DNA of 64,000 nt from Amycolatopsis mediterranei (GTDB lineage Bacteria > Actinomycetota > Actinomycetes > Mycobacteriales > Pseudonocardiaceae), in NCBI RefSeq assembly GCF_026017845.1, contig NZ_CP100416.1, forward strand, positions 5,269,957 through 5,333,956, in the 5' to 3' direction. This document shows positions 42,017-49,493 of this stretch, one piece after another (positions within the stretch are counted from its first letter, which is position 1; the number at the start of each line of letters is the position of its first letter). Position numbers and translations under genes: made by a program. Under the pieces are notes generated by a model. It searched no databases, was not told the DNA's origin, and was given only the letters and a program-made list of their open reading frames with translations.

Positions 42017-44143
42017 GTGCCGGATCGCGCGACGGTCGAGAAGATCCTCGCCCAGGCGGCGGCCGAAGGCCGGTCGTCGCTGACCGCGCCCGAGGGGCGT
42101 GCGGTCTGCGAGGCCTACGGTATCCCGACGCCGGCCGAGCGGCTGGCCGCGACGGCCGAAGAGGCCGTGGCCCACGCCGGAGACATCGGGCTGCCGGTGG
42201 TGCTCAAGATCGTCTCGCCCGACATCCTGCACAAGACCGAGGCCGGCGGGGTGCTCGTCGGGCTGAAGGACACCGAAGCGGTGAAGGCGGGCTTCGAGAA
42301 GATCGTCGAGAACGCGAAGGCATATGACGCCGACGCGCGGATCCTCGGCGTCCAGGTGCAGCGGATGCTCACCGAGGGCCACGAGGTGATCATCGGCTCG
42401 GTCACCGACCCGACGTTCGGCAAGATCGTCGCGTTCGGCCTCGGCGGCATCCTGGTCGAGGTGCTCAAGGACGTCACGTTCCGGCTCGCGCCGACGAGCA
42501 CGGCGGAAGCGCTGTCGATGATCGACGGTATCCAGTCGGCCGAAATCCTGCGCGGAGTCCGCGGCTCGGCTCCCGTCGACCGTGCCGCGCTCGCCGCGGT
42601 GATCACCGGGCTCGGGCAGCTGGTGGCCGACTTCCCGCAGCTGTCCGAGGTGGACCTCAACCCGGTGCTCGCCACGGCGAGCGGGGCCACCGCGGTCGAC
42701 GTCCGGATCCTGGTCGACCCGGACGCGGCCAAGGAGCCGCACCGGTTCACCCAGGAGGAGATCCTCGCCTCCATGAACCGGATCATGAAACCGGCCTCGG
42801 TGGCCGTCATCGGCGCGTCGGCCGAAGCCGGGAAGATCGGCAACTCGGTGCTGAAGAACCTGGTCAACGGCGGGTACGCGGGGGAAATCCACCCGATCAA
42901 CCCCAAGGCCGCCGAGATCCTCGACCGCAAGGCCTACGCGAGCATCACCGACGTGCCGGGCGACGTCGACGTCGCGGTGTTCGCCATCCCGGCGAAGTTC
43001 GTCCCCGCGGCGCTCGAGGAAGCCGGCGAGAAGGGCGTGGCCGGCGCGATCCTCATCCCGTCCGGCTTCGGCGAGACCGGCAACATCGCCCTGCAGGACG
43101 AGGTCGTCGCGATCGCCCGCAAGCACGGCGTCCGCATCCTCGGGCCGAACATCTACGGCTACTACTACACGCCGGAAAACCTGTCGGCGACATTCTGTAC
43201 ACCGTATGACGTCAAGGGCGGTGTCGCCCTGTCCTCGCAGAGCGGCGGCATCGGGATGGCGATCCTCGGCTTCAGCCGGTCGGCGAAGATGGGCGTCTCC
43301 TCGATCGTCGGCGTCGGCAACAAGGCCGACCTCGACGAAGACGACCTGCTCACCTTCTGCGAGCAGGACGACAACACCGAGCTCATCGCGATGCACCTCG
43401 AGGACCTCAAGGACGGCCGGGCGTTCGCGGAGACGGCCAAGCGGGTGTCGCAGCGGAAGCCGGTCGTGGTGCTCAAGGCCGGCCGGACGTCCCAGGGCGC
43501 CAGGGCGGCGAGCTCGCACACCGGTGCGCTCGCCGGCAACGACAAGGTCTACGACGACATCCTGCGCCAGAGCGGGGTGATCCGGGCGCCCGGGCTGAAC
43601 GACATGCTCGAATACGCCCGCGGCATCCCGCTGCTGCCGACGCCGCAGGGCGAGAACGTCGTCATCATCACCGGCGCGGGCGGCTCGGGCGTGCTGCTCT
43701 CGGACGCCTGCGTCGACAACGGGCTCGACCTGATGGCGATCCCGCCTGACCTGGACGCGGCGTTCCGGCAGTTCATCCCGCCCTTCGGCGCGGCCGGCAA
43801 CCCGGTGGACATCACCGGCGGCGAACCGCCTTCGACCTACCGCAACACGATCGCCCTCGGCCTCGAGGACGACCGCATCCACGCCCTGATCCTGGGCTAC
43901 TGGCACACCATCGTCACGCCGCCGATGGTGTTCGCGGAACTGGTCGCCGAGGTGGTCGCGGAGTACCGCGCGAAGGGGATCCACAAGCCTGTTGTCGCGT
44001 CCCTGTCCGGTGACGTCGAAGTCGAGGAGGCGAGCGACTACTTGTACGACCGCGGCGTCGTCGCGTACCCGTACACGACCGAGAAGCCCGTGGCGGTGCT
44101 CGGCGCGAAGTACCGCTGGGCGCGGGCCGCTGGCCTGCTCTGA
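42017..44143 (+). CDS. NDP-forming acyl-CoA synthetase (ATP-grasp/CoA-ligase fusion)
   Basis: 708 residues. An ATP-grasp domain (about 10-235: LPVVLKIVSPDILHKTEAGGV, IIGSVTDPTFGKIVAFGLGG) precedes a CoA-binding Rossmann domain (about 250-380: SVAVIGASAEAGKIGNSVLKNL) and a ligase domain with the candidate phosphohistidine His501 in ASSHTGALAG. So the beta-type part comes first and the alpha-type part second in one chain. The family makes acyl-CoA from acid, CoA and ATP, or runs backwards to make ATP. It starts 1 bp after frc. It could recover ATP from formyl-CoA or activate oxalate; both are inference. Confidence 0.85.
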   Translation: MPDRATVEKILAQAAAEGRSSLTAPEGRAVCEAYGIPTPAERLAATAEEAVAHAGDIGLPVVLKIVSPDILHKTEAGGVLVGLKDTEAVKAGFEKIVENAKAYDADARILGVQVQRMLTEGHEVIIGSVTDPTFGKIVAFGLGGILVEVLKDVTFRLAPTSTAEALSMIDGIQSAEILRGVRGSAPVDRAALAAVITGLGQLVADFPQLSEVDLNPVLATASGATAVDVRILVDPDAAKEPHRFTQEEILASMNRIMKPASVAVIGASAEAGKIGNSVLKNLVNGGYAGEIHPINPKAAEILDRKAYASITDVPGDVDVAVFAIPAKFVPAALEEAGEKGVAGAILIPSGFGETGNIALQDEVVAIARKHGVRILGPNIYGYYYTPENLSATFCTPYDVKGGVALSSQSGGIGMAILGFSRSAKMGVSSIVGVGNKADLDEDDLLTFCEQDDNTELIAMHLEDLKDGRAFAETAKRVSQRKPVVVLKAGRTSQGARAASSHTGALAGNDKVYDDILRQSGVIRAPGLNDMLEYARGIPLLPTPQGENVVIITGAGGSGVLLSDACVDNGLDLMAIPPDLDAAFRQFIPPFGAAGNPVDITGGEPPSTYRNTIALGLEDDRIHALILGYWHTIVTPPMVFAELVAEVVAEYRAKGIHKPVVASLSGDVEVEEASDYLYDRGVVAYPYTTEKPVAVLGAKYRWARAAGLL

Positions 44144-44175
44144 ACCTGAGTCAACGGCGACGAAGGAGAACTCTC

Positions 44176-45552
44176 ATGACCGCAGCCACGTACCAGGAGA
44201 TAGTTGACGACAACGGAAGAGTTTACCGGGTAGGCGAATCCCCGCACGACATCATGGGGCGCTCGCGCAGCTGGATGGTCTGGCTGCCGTGGGTCGCGAT
44301 GATGGCGGTCAGCGTGTTCGAGTACGGCTGGGGCGCCGTCGAGGGCACGCTGGAGGAGAAGTACGGCTGGACGCTGTCGGACGCGTTCTGGCTGGCCAGC
44401 ATCTGGGCGGTGTTCCAGGCCGGTGTCGCCTTCCCGGCGGGCCGGCTCAGAGAGCGCAACGTCGTCTCGGCGAAGACGGCGATGCTGGCCGGTGCCGTGT
44501 GCAGCGGCATCGGTTACTTCACCATCGCGCACAGCGGGAACCTCACGCTGGCCTTCATCGGCTACTCGGTCCTCGGCGGCACCGGCGCCGGGCTCGTGTA
44601 CGCGACCTGCATCAACATGGTCGGCAAGTGGTACCCGGAGAAGCGCGGCGCACGCACCGGGTTCGTGAACGGCGGCTTCGCCTACGGCTCGGTGCCGTTC
44701 ATCTACCTGTTCAGCGCGTTCCTCGGGCACGAGAACGTCACCGGGGTGCTGGACGGCATCGGCCTGTACATGCTGATCGTCGTCGGCGTCTGCGGCTTCC
44801 TGTTCAAGGACCCGCCGAAGAGCTGGTGGCCGAAGGAGGTCGATCCGCTCACCTGGGCGAAGGGCAACGTCGGCGTGCAGACCCTGGCCAAGAACCCGCC
44901 CGCGGTCCGGCAGTTCACGCCGATGGAGGCGATCCGGACCGGGATGCTCCCGCTGATGTGGGTGTGCCTGGTGATCATCGGCGGGGTTTCGCTGTTCGGC
45001 ATCAACTTCCAGGTCCCGTTCGCCAAGGAAAGCCACTTCGGCGCGTTCGTCGCGGCCTCGTCGGCCGGCGTGCTGGCGATCGTCAACGGCACCGGCCGCG
45101 CGGTCGTCGGCTGGGCGTCGGACAAGCTCGGCCGGCGCCGGACGCTGACGATCGTGCTGCTCATCGCCGCCGGCGCCCAGTTCGGCGTGCTGTACGCCGG
45201 GAACACGCACAATCTGGTGCTCTTCATGGTGTTCGCGTTCCTGACCGGCTTCGGCGGCGGGGCGTTCTACCCGCTGTTCGCCGCGCTGGTGCCGGACTAC
45301 TTCGGCGAGAACAACAACGCGTCGAACTACGGCCTGGTCTACAGCGCAAAACTGGTCGGTGGCGTCGGCGGTGGCGGGCTCGCCGCGGGGGTCATCAGTG
45401 CGTGGGGCTACACAGGCGCGTACGTCCTGGCCGGGTGCATCGCGGTGCTTTCGGCGGTGCTGACGCTGTTCCTGCGCCAGCCGGGCCGGCCGCGCCACCA
45501 GCTCGCCGAAACCGAGCTGGTGACGCGGCCTTCCGCCGCTGCGGGCGGCTGA
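44176..45552 (+). CDS. OFA-family (oxalate/formate antiporter-like) MFS transporter 2
   Basis: 458 residues with about twelve membrane segments. The preface QEIVDDNGRVYRVGESPHDIMGRSRSW is shared with the transporter at 33776. Further OFA features are EYGWGAVEGTLEEKYGWTL, YSVLGGTGAGLVYATCINMVGKWYPEKRGARTGFVNGGFAYGSVP, SWWPKEVDPL and DYFGENNNASNYGLVYSAKLVGG. It is the last gene of the oxc-frc-ligase operon and is followed by a strong hairpin terminator. Likely an oxalate importer or oxalate/formate exchanger; having two paralogues suggests uniport versus exchange or different anions. Confidence 0.9.
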   Translation: MTAATYQEIVDDNGRVYRVGESPHDIMGRSRSWMVWLPWVAMMAVSVFEYGWGAVEGTLEEKYGWTLSDAFWLASIWAVFQAGVAFPAGRLRERNVVSAKTAMLAGAVCSGIGYFTIAHSGNLTLAFIGYSVLGGTGAGLVYATCINMVGKWYPEKRGARTGFVNGGFAYGSVPFIYLFSAFLGHENVTGVLDGIGLYMLIVVGVCGFLFKDPPKSWWPKEVDPLTWAKGNVGVQTLAKNPPAVRQFTPMEAIRTGMLPLMWVCLVIIGGVSLFGINFQVPFAKESHFGAFVAASSAGVLAIVNGTGRAVVGWASDKLGRRRTLTIVLLIAAGAQFGVLYAGNTHNLVLFMVFAFLTGFGGGAFYPLFAALVPDYFGENNNASNYGLVYSAKLVGGVGGGGLAAGVISAWGYTGAYVLAGCIAVLSAVLTLFLRQPGRPRHQLAETELVTRPSAAAGG

Positions 45553-45562
45553 TCCGGTAACC

Positions 45563-45597
45563 GCTCCCCGGTCCTGCGGTCATCAGGACCGGGGAGC
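45563..45597. terminator. Bidirectional terminator between OFA transporter 2 and gntR
   Basis: GCTCCCCGGTCCTG (45563-45576) pairs perfectly with CAGGACCGGGGAGC (45584-45597), a 14-bp stem with a 7-nt loop. It overlaps the last codons of gntR. Confidence 0.8.
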
Positions 45598-46320
45598 CTC
45601 CGGACGTTCGTGGTAGGCCTGGCGGGTCCGTTCGGTGTGCTTGGCCATGATCTTCTCGGCGGCGCCGGCGTCCTGGGCGGCGATGGCCTGGATCAGCTCT
45701 TCGTGCTCGTTCCACGCGTCGCGCCCGCGGGGCCGGGCGATCGGCGTGTAGTACCAGCGGACCCGGCGGTCGACCAGGCCGATCAGCTCCGCCAGCACGG
45801 CGTTCCCCGACAGTTCGGTGATGAACCCGTGGAGGGCGGCGTTGGCCGCGACCAGACCTTCGGTGTCCTCTTTGGCGAGGGCCTTGAGCCCGACCTGCTG
45901 CAGTTCGTGCAGGCGGAAGACGTCGGCGGCGCTCGCCCGTTCGGCCGCGAGCTTCGCCGAGTGCGTCTCCAGCACGCTGCGGACGCTCAGCAGCTGGTCG
46001 GCCTCCTCGTCGGTGGGCAGGTGCACGAAGGCGCCCTGGGCGGGGCGGAGGTCGACCCAGCCTTCGCTCTGCAGCCGCTGCAGGGCCTCGCGGACCGGCT
46101 GCCTGCTCACACCCAGGTATTCGGCGAGGTCGGCCTCCACCAGGTGCTGCCCGGGCTCGAGGGTGCGGTTGATGATCAGTTCGGCGAGCGCTTCGTAGAC
46201 GACCTGGCGCAGCGGCGCGGGCCGCTCGACGCGTTTGGCGGCGGTGGAGCTGAGCGAGCCCTTGGCCGTGCGGCGGCCGGTCGGGCCGCGGTCGGGCAGC
46301 GGGGAAGCGGGCTGGCTCAC
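45583..46320 (-). CDS. GntR/FCD-family transcriptional regulator of the oxalate locus
   Basis: 245 residues from the GTG at 46320, preceded by CGAGGTG. The winged HTH (about 37-105: LRQVVYEALAELIINRTLEPGQHLVEADLAEYLGVSRQPVREAL) is GntR. The all-helical FCD domain (about 110-235) carries its usual His/Asp metal or ligand positions (LETHSAKLAAER, NAALHGFITEL, KHTERTRQAY). It is divergent from the PanE-like/formate dehydrogenase operon. A symmetric TTTTGGTATGCAAAA box lies 51 bp upstream of its start, and the GTATGCA core recurs at three other promoters of the island, so it is the best candidate local repressor. Confidence 0.9.
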   Translation of the reverse strand: MSQPASPLPDRGPTGRRTAKGSLSSTAAKRVERPAPLRQVVYEALAELIINRTLEPGQHLVEADLAEYLGVSRQPVREALQRLQSEGWVDLRPAQGAFVHLPTDEEADQLLSVRSVLETHSAKLAAERASAADVFRLHELQQVGLKALAKEDTEGLVAANAALHGFITELSGNAVLAELIGLVDRRVRWYYTPIARPRGRDAWNEHEELIQAIAAQDAGAAEKIMAKHTERTRQAYHERPEAPRS

Positions 46321-46370
46321 GGGACACCTCGAGTCGGAGAAGAAGCGGTGATCTGTCCCCAGGATACAGG

Positions 46371-46385
46371 TTTTGGTATGCAAAA
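46371..46385. promoter_or_regulatory. Putative GntR operator, gntR side
   Basis: TTTTGGTATGCAAAA is nearly symmetric (TTTTG...CAAAA) around TATG and contains GTATGCA. It is the most palindromic of the four copies. The preceding CCAGGATAC also precedes the site at 46539. Confidence 0.6.
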
Positions 46386-46538
46386 TCCCAGAACTCACCC
46401 GCCTGAGGCGGTTTCGGGCCGATGTGGATCAGTCGCGGACCCATGAGATGACCCATTGTGTCTGAATTGTCGCTTTGGGCTGCGCCGCGCGAGTGGTCGC
46501 AAGGCAAAGGCTGGCCTCGATTGTGGATCCAGGATACT

Positions 46539-46547
46539 GTATGCAAT
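46539..46547. promoter_or_regulatory. Putative GntR operator, PanE side
   Basis: GTATGCAAT within CCAGGATACTGTATGCAATC, 26 bp before the ATG of the PanE-like gene. It shares the GTATGCA core with the other three sites. Confidence 0.6.
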
Positions 46548-46573
46548 CACGCGCAGGACCAGGGAGGCACTTC

Positions 46574-47563
46574 ATGAAGGTGGCTGTTCTCGGGGCCGGG
46601 GCGATCGGCGCCTACGTCGGGGCCGCGCTGCACCGCGGCGGGACCGAGGTGCACCTGATCGCCCGCCGGGCCCACCTCACGGCGATGCGCGAGCACGGCG
46701 TCCGCGTGCTGAGCCCCCGCGGTGACTTCACCGCCCGTCCGCACGTCACGGACGACCCCGCCGAGGTGGGCGAAGCCGACTTCGTGTTCCTCGGCCTGAA
46801 GGCCAACTCCTACGCTTCGTGCGGCGAGCTGCTCACGCCGCTGCTCGGCCCGGAGACGGCGATCGTGGCCGCGCAGAACGGCATCCCGTGGTGGTACTTC
46901 CACGGCCTGCGGGGGCATCCCCTCGAAGGGCGCCGGGTCGAGACCGTCGACCCCGGCGGCTCGGTGACCGCGGTGCTCGAGCTGGGGCGCGCGATCGGCT
47001 GCGTCGTCTACTGCTCGACCGTCATCGAGGAGCCGGGCGTGATCCGGCACCTGGAGGGCACCCGGTTCTCCCTCGGCGAGCCGGACGGCGAAATCTCCGC
47101 GCGCTGCAAGGTGCTCAGCGCGGCGATGATCGCCGGCGGGCTCAAGGCACCGGTCGAACCCGATCTGCGCAACGACATCTGGATCAAGCTGATGGGCAAC
47201 GTCGCCTTCAACCCGCTCTCGGCGCTGACCCGGGCGACGATGGCCCAGATGTGCGAGCACGAGGACACCCGCGAGCTCGTCGCCACGATGATGACCGAGG
47301 CACTGGCCATCGCCCGCGCGGCCGGCGCCGACCCGGAGATCTCGGTCGAGAAGCGCATCGACGGCGCCTGGCGCGTCGGCCACCACAAGACGTCGATGCT
47401 GCAGGACCTGGAAGCGGGCAAGCCCCTCGAGATCGACGCGATCATCGGCGCGGTCGTCGAGCTGGCCGGCCTCACCGGCGTGGCCGCACCGGCCCTGCGG
47501 TACGTCCACGCCGCCGTTTCCCTGCTCGACCACACCAGCAAAGTCCCCGTCGGGTCGCACTGA
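46574..47563 (+). CDS. PanE/ApbA-family (2-dehydropantoate 2-reductase-like) protein, candidate oxalyl-CoA reductase
   Basis: 329 residues from the ATG at 46574, preceded by GGGAGG. The NADPH-binding start MKVAVLGAGAIGAYVGAALHRGG and the C-terminal helical domain (KLMGNVAFNPLSALTRATMAQM, then GHHKTSMLQDLEAGKPLEIDAI) are full-length ketopantoate-reductase family, with the catalytic Lys expected in DIWIKLMGN. It is the first gene of the formate dehydrogenase operon, in an oxalate island, not near pantothenate genes. A PanE paralogue (PanE2) of Methylobacterium extorquens is, as I recall, an oxalyl-CoA reductase giving glyoxylate. The same role here would connect oxalate to the Gcl pathway; it is inference. 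Confidence 0.85.
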   Translation: MKVAVLGAGAIGAYVGAALHRGGTEVHLIARRAHLTAMREHGVRVLSPRGDFTARPHVTDDPAEVGEADFVFLGLKANSYASCGELLTPLLGPETAIVAAQNGIPWWYFHGLRGHPLEGRRVETVDPGGSVTAVLELGRAIGCVVYCSTVIEEPGVIRHLEGTRFSLGEPDGEISARCKVLSAAMIAGGLKAPVEPDLRNDIWIKLMGNVAFNPLSALTRATMAQMCEHEDTRELVATMMTEALAIARAAGADPEISVEKRIDGAWRVGHHKTSMLQDLEAGKPLEIDAIIGAVVELAGLTGVAAPALRYVHAAVSLLDHTSKVPVGSH

Positions 47564-47575
47564 CCGGAGGTCACC

Positions 47576-49492
47576 GTGAAGCGCAGGAACACCGAGCCGT
47601 ACGTCCGGCTCACCCGGCCCCTCGTGCGCGATTCCGGCGTGCTGCGGCCGGCCACCTGGGAAGAGGCCCTCGACCGGGCCGCGGCCGGGATCCGCCGCAC
47701 CCTGACCGGAAAGGGGCCCGAGGCGTTCGGGATGTTCTCGTGCGCCCGCGCCACCAACGAGATGAACTTCGTCGCCCAGAAGTTCACCCGCGCGGTGATC
47801 GGCACGAACAACGTCGACTCGTGCAACCGCACCTGCCACGCGCCGAGCGTCGCCGGCCTGGCGAGGGTGTTCGGCAGCGGCGGCGGCACGTCCTCCTACC
47901 AGGAGATCGAAGACGCCGACGTCATCGTGATCTGGGGCGGCAACCCCCGCGAAGCGCACCCGATCTTCTTCCACCACGTGCTCAAGGCCGTCCACGAGGG
48001 AGCGAAGCTCTTCGTGGTCGACCCGCGCCGGACCAGCACGGGGAGCTGGGCGCACCGGCAGCTGCAGCTCGAGGTCGGCACCGACATCCCGTTGGCGCAC
48101 GCCATCGCGCGGGAGATCATCCACTCCGGACTGGCGAACACGACCTTCGTCGAGCGGGCCACCGAGGGGTACGCCGAGTTCGCCGCGTCGGTCGAGCCGT
48201 GGACCCTGGAGGTCGCGGAGAAGACCACCGGCGTCCCGGCCGAGCTGATCCGCGAGCTGGCCCACACCTACGCCCGCGCCGACCGCGCCCAGCTGTCCTG
48301 GACCCTCGGCATCACCGAGCAGCACAACGGCACCGACAACGTGCTGTCGCTGATCAACCTGGCGCTGCTGGCCGGGCAGGTCGGCCGCTACGGCGCCGGG
48401 TTGAACCCGCTGCGCGGGCAGAACAACGTCCAGGGCGGCGACATGGGGGCCATCCCGGACCGGCTCCCCGGCTTCCAGGACGTCCTCGACGCCGGCGTCC
48501 GCGCGAAGTTCGACACCGCGTGGGGCTCGGCGATTCCCCCGCACCACGGCCTCAACCTCACCCAGATGCTCGACGCGATGGAACGCGGCGACCTGACCTG
48601 CGTGTACATCATCGGCGAGAACCCCGTGCAGTCCGAAGCGGACTGCGAGCACACGATCAAGCGGCTGGCCAACGTCGACCACCTGATCGTCCAGGACATC
48701 TTCCTCACCAAGACCGCCCAGCTGGCCGACGTCGTGCTGCCGGCGACGGCGGCCTGGTGCGAGAGCGACGGCACCTTCACCAACTCCGAGCGGCGGGTCC
48801 AGCGCGTCCGCAAGGCCCTCGAACCGCCCGAAGGCGCACGGGACGACATCGAGCTGCTGTCGGAGCTGGCCCGCCGGCTCGGCCACGACTGGCACTACAC
48901 CGGCGGCGAGGAGGTCTGGGACGAGCTGCGGTCGTTGTCGCCGATGCACGCCGGGATGTCCTACGCGCGCCTCGAAGAACTCGGCGGCATCCAATGGCCG
49001 TGCTACTCCGAGGACACCCTCGAGCCGACGTTCCTGCACGCCCGGCTGTGGGCCGAGGACCCGGCCGAGCGCGGGCGCCCGGCGCCGTTCACGGTCATCG
49101 AGCACAGTCCGCCGGTCGACCTGCTCACCGAGGAGTTCCCGATCCGGCTCACCACCGGGCGGCGGCTGGATTCCTACAACACCGGCGTCCAGTCCGCCGG
49201 ATTCCCCTCCCCGCTGCGGCAGGGCGAGACCCTCGACCTCTGTCCCGAAGACGCACGCGCCCTCGGCGTCGAGCCCGACGAACTGGTCCGGATCTCTTCG
49301 CGGCGCGGCGAGATCGTGGCGCCCGTCCGGCTGGACAAGGGGCTGAAGCCCGGGCTGGCGTTCATGACCTTCCACTTCCCGGACGAGGTCGACGTCAACG
49401 TCATCACCATCGAAGCCACCTGCCCGATCGCCGGGACCGCGGAGTACAAAGCCGCGGCCATCCGCGTCGACAAGCTCCCGGCCGAGGTCTGA
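47576..49492 (+). CDS. Formate dehydrogenase catalytic (molybdopterin) subunit lacking its N-terminal Fe-S part
   Basis: 638 residues. It opens RRNTEPYVRLTRPLVRDSGVLRPATWEEAL, which in other formate dehydrogenases follows directly after the Fe4S4 MopB segment; that segment is absent. Cys87-His88 in NRTCHAPSVAG occupy the Sec/Cys-His positions of the active site. Molybdopterin blocks are LRGQNNVQGGDMGAIPDRLPG and IIGENPVQSEADC. The dinucleotide-binding C-terminal domain begins near 535 (RLTTGRRLDSYNTGVQS). The missing Fe-S part is encoded 1.7 kb downstream. Oxidises formate to CO2. The next gene begins 1 bp after the stop. Confidence 0.9.
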   Translation: MKRRNTEPYVRLTRPLVRDSGVLRPATWEEALDRAAAGIRRTLTGKGPEAFGMFSCARATNEMNFVAQKFTRAVIGTNNVDSCNRTCHAPSVAGLARVFGSGGGTSSYQEIEDADVIVIWGGNPREAHPIFFHHVLKAVHEGAKLFVVDPRRTSTGSWAHRQLQLEVGTDIPLAHAIAREIIHSGLANTTFVERATEGYAEFAASVEPWTLEVAEKTTGVPAELIRELAHTYARADRAQLSWTLGITEQHNGTDNVLSLINLALLAGQVGRYGAGLNPLRGQNNVQGGDMGAIPDRLPGFQDVLDAGVRAKFDTAWGSAIPPHHGLNLTQMLDAMERGDLTCVYIIGENPVQSEADCEHTIKRLANVDHLIVQDIFLTKTAQLADVVLPATAAWCESDGTFTNSERRVQRVRKALEPPEGARDDIELLSELARRLGHDWHYTGGEEVWDELRSLSPMHAGMSYARLEELGGIQWPCYSEDTLEPTFLHARLWAEDPAERGRPAPFTVIEHSPPVDLLTEEFPIRLTTGRRLDSYNTGVQSAGFPSPLRQGETLDLCPEDARALGVEPDELVRISSRRGEIVAPVRLDKGLKPGLAFMTFHFPDEVDVNVITIEATCPIAGTAEYKAAAIRVDKLPAEV

Positions 49493-49493
49493 A

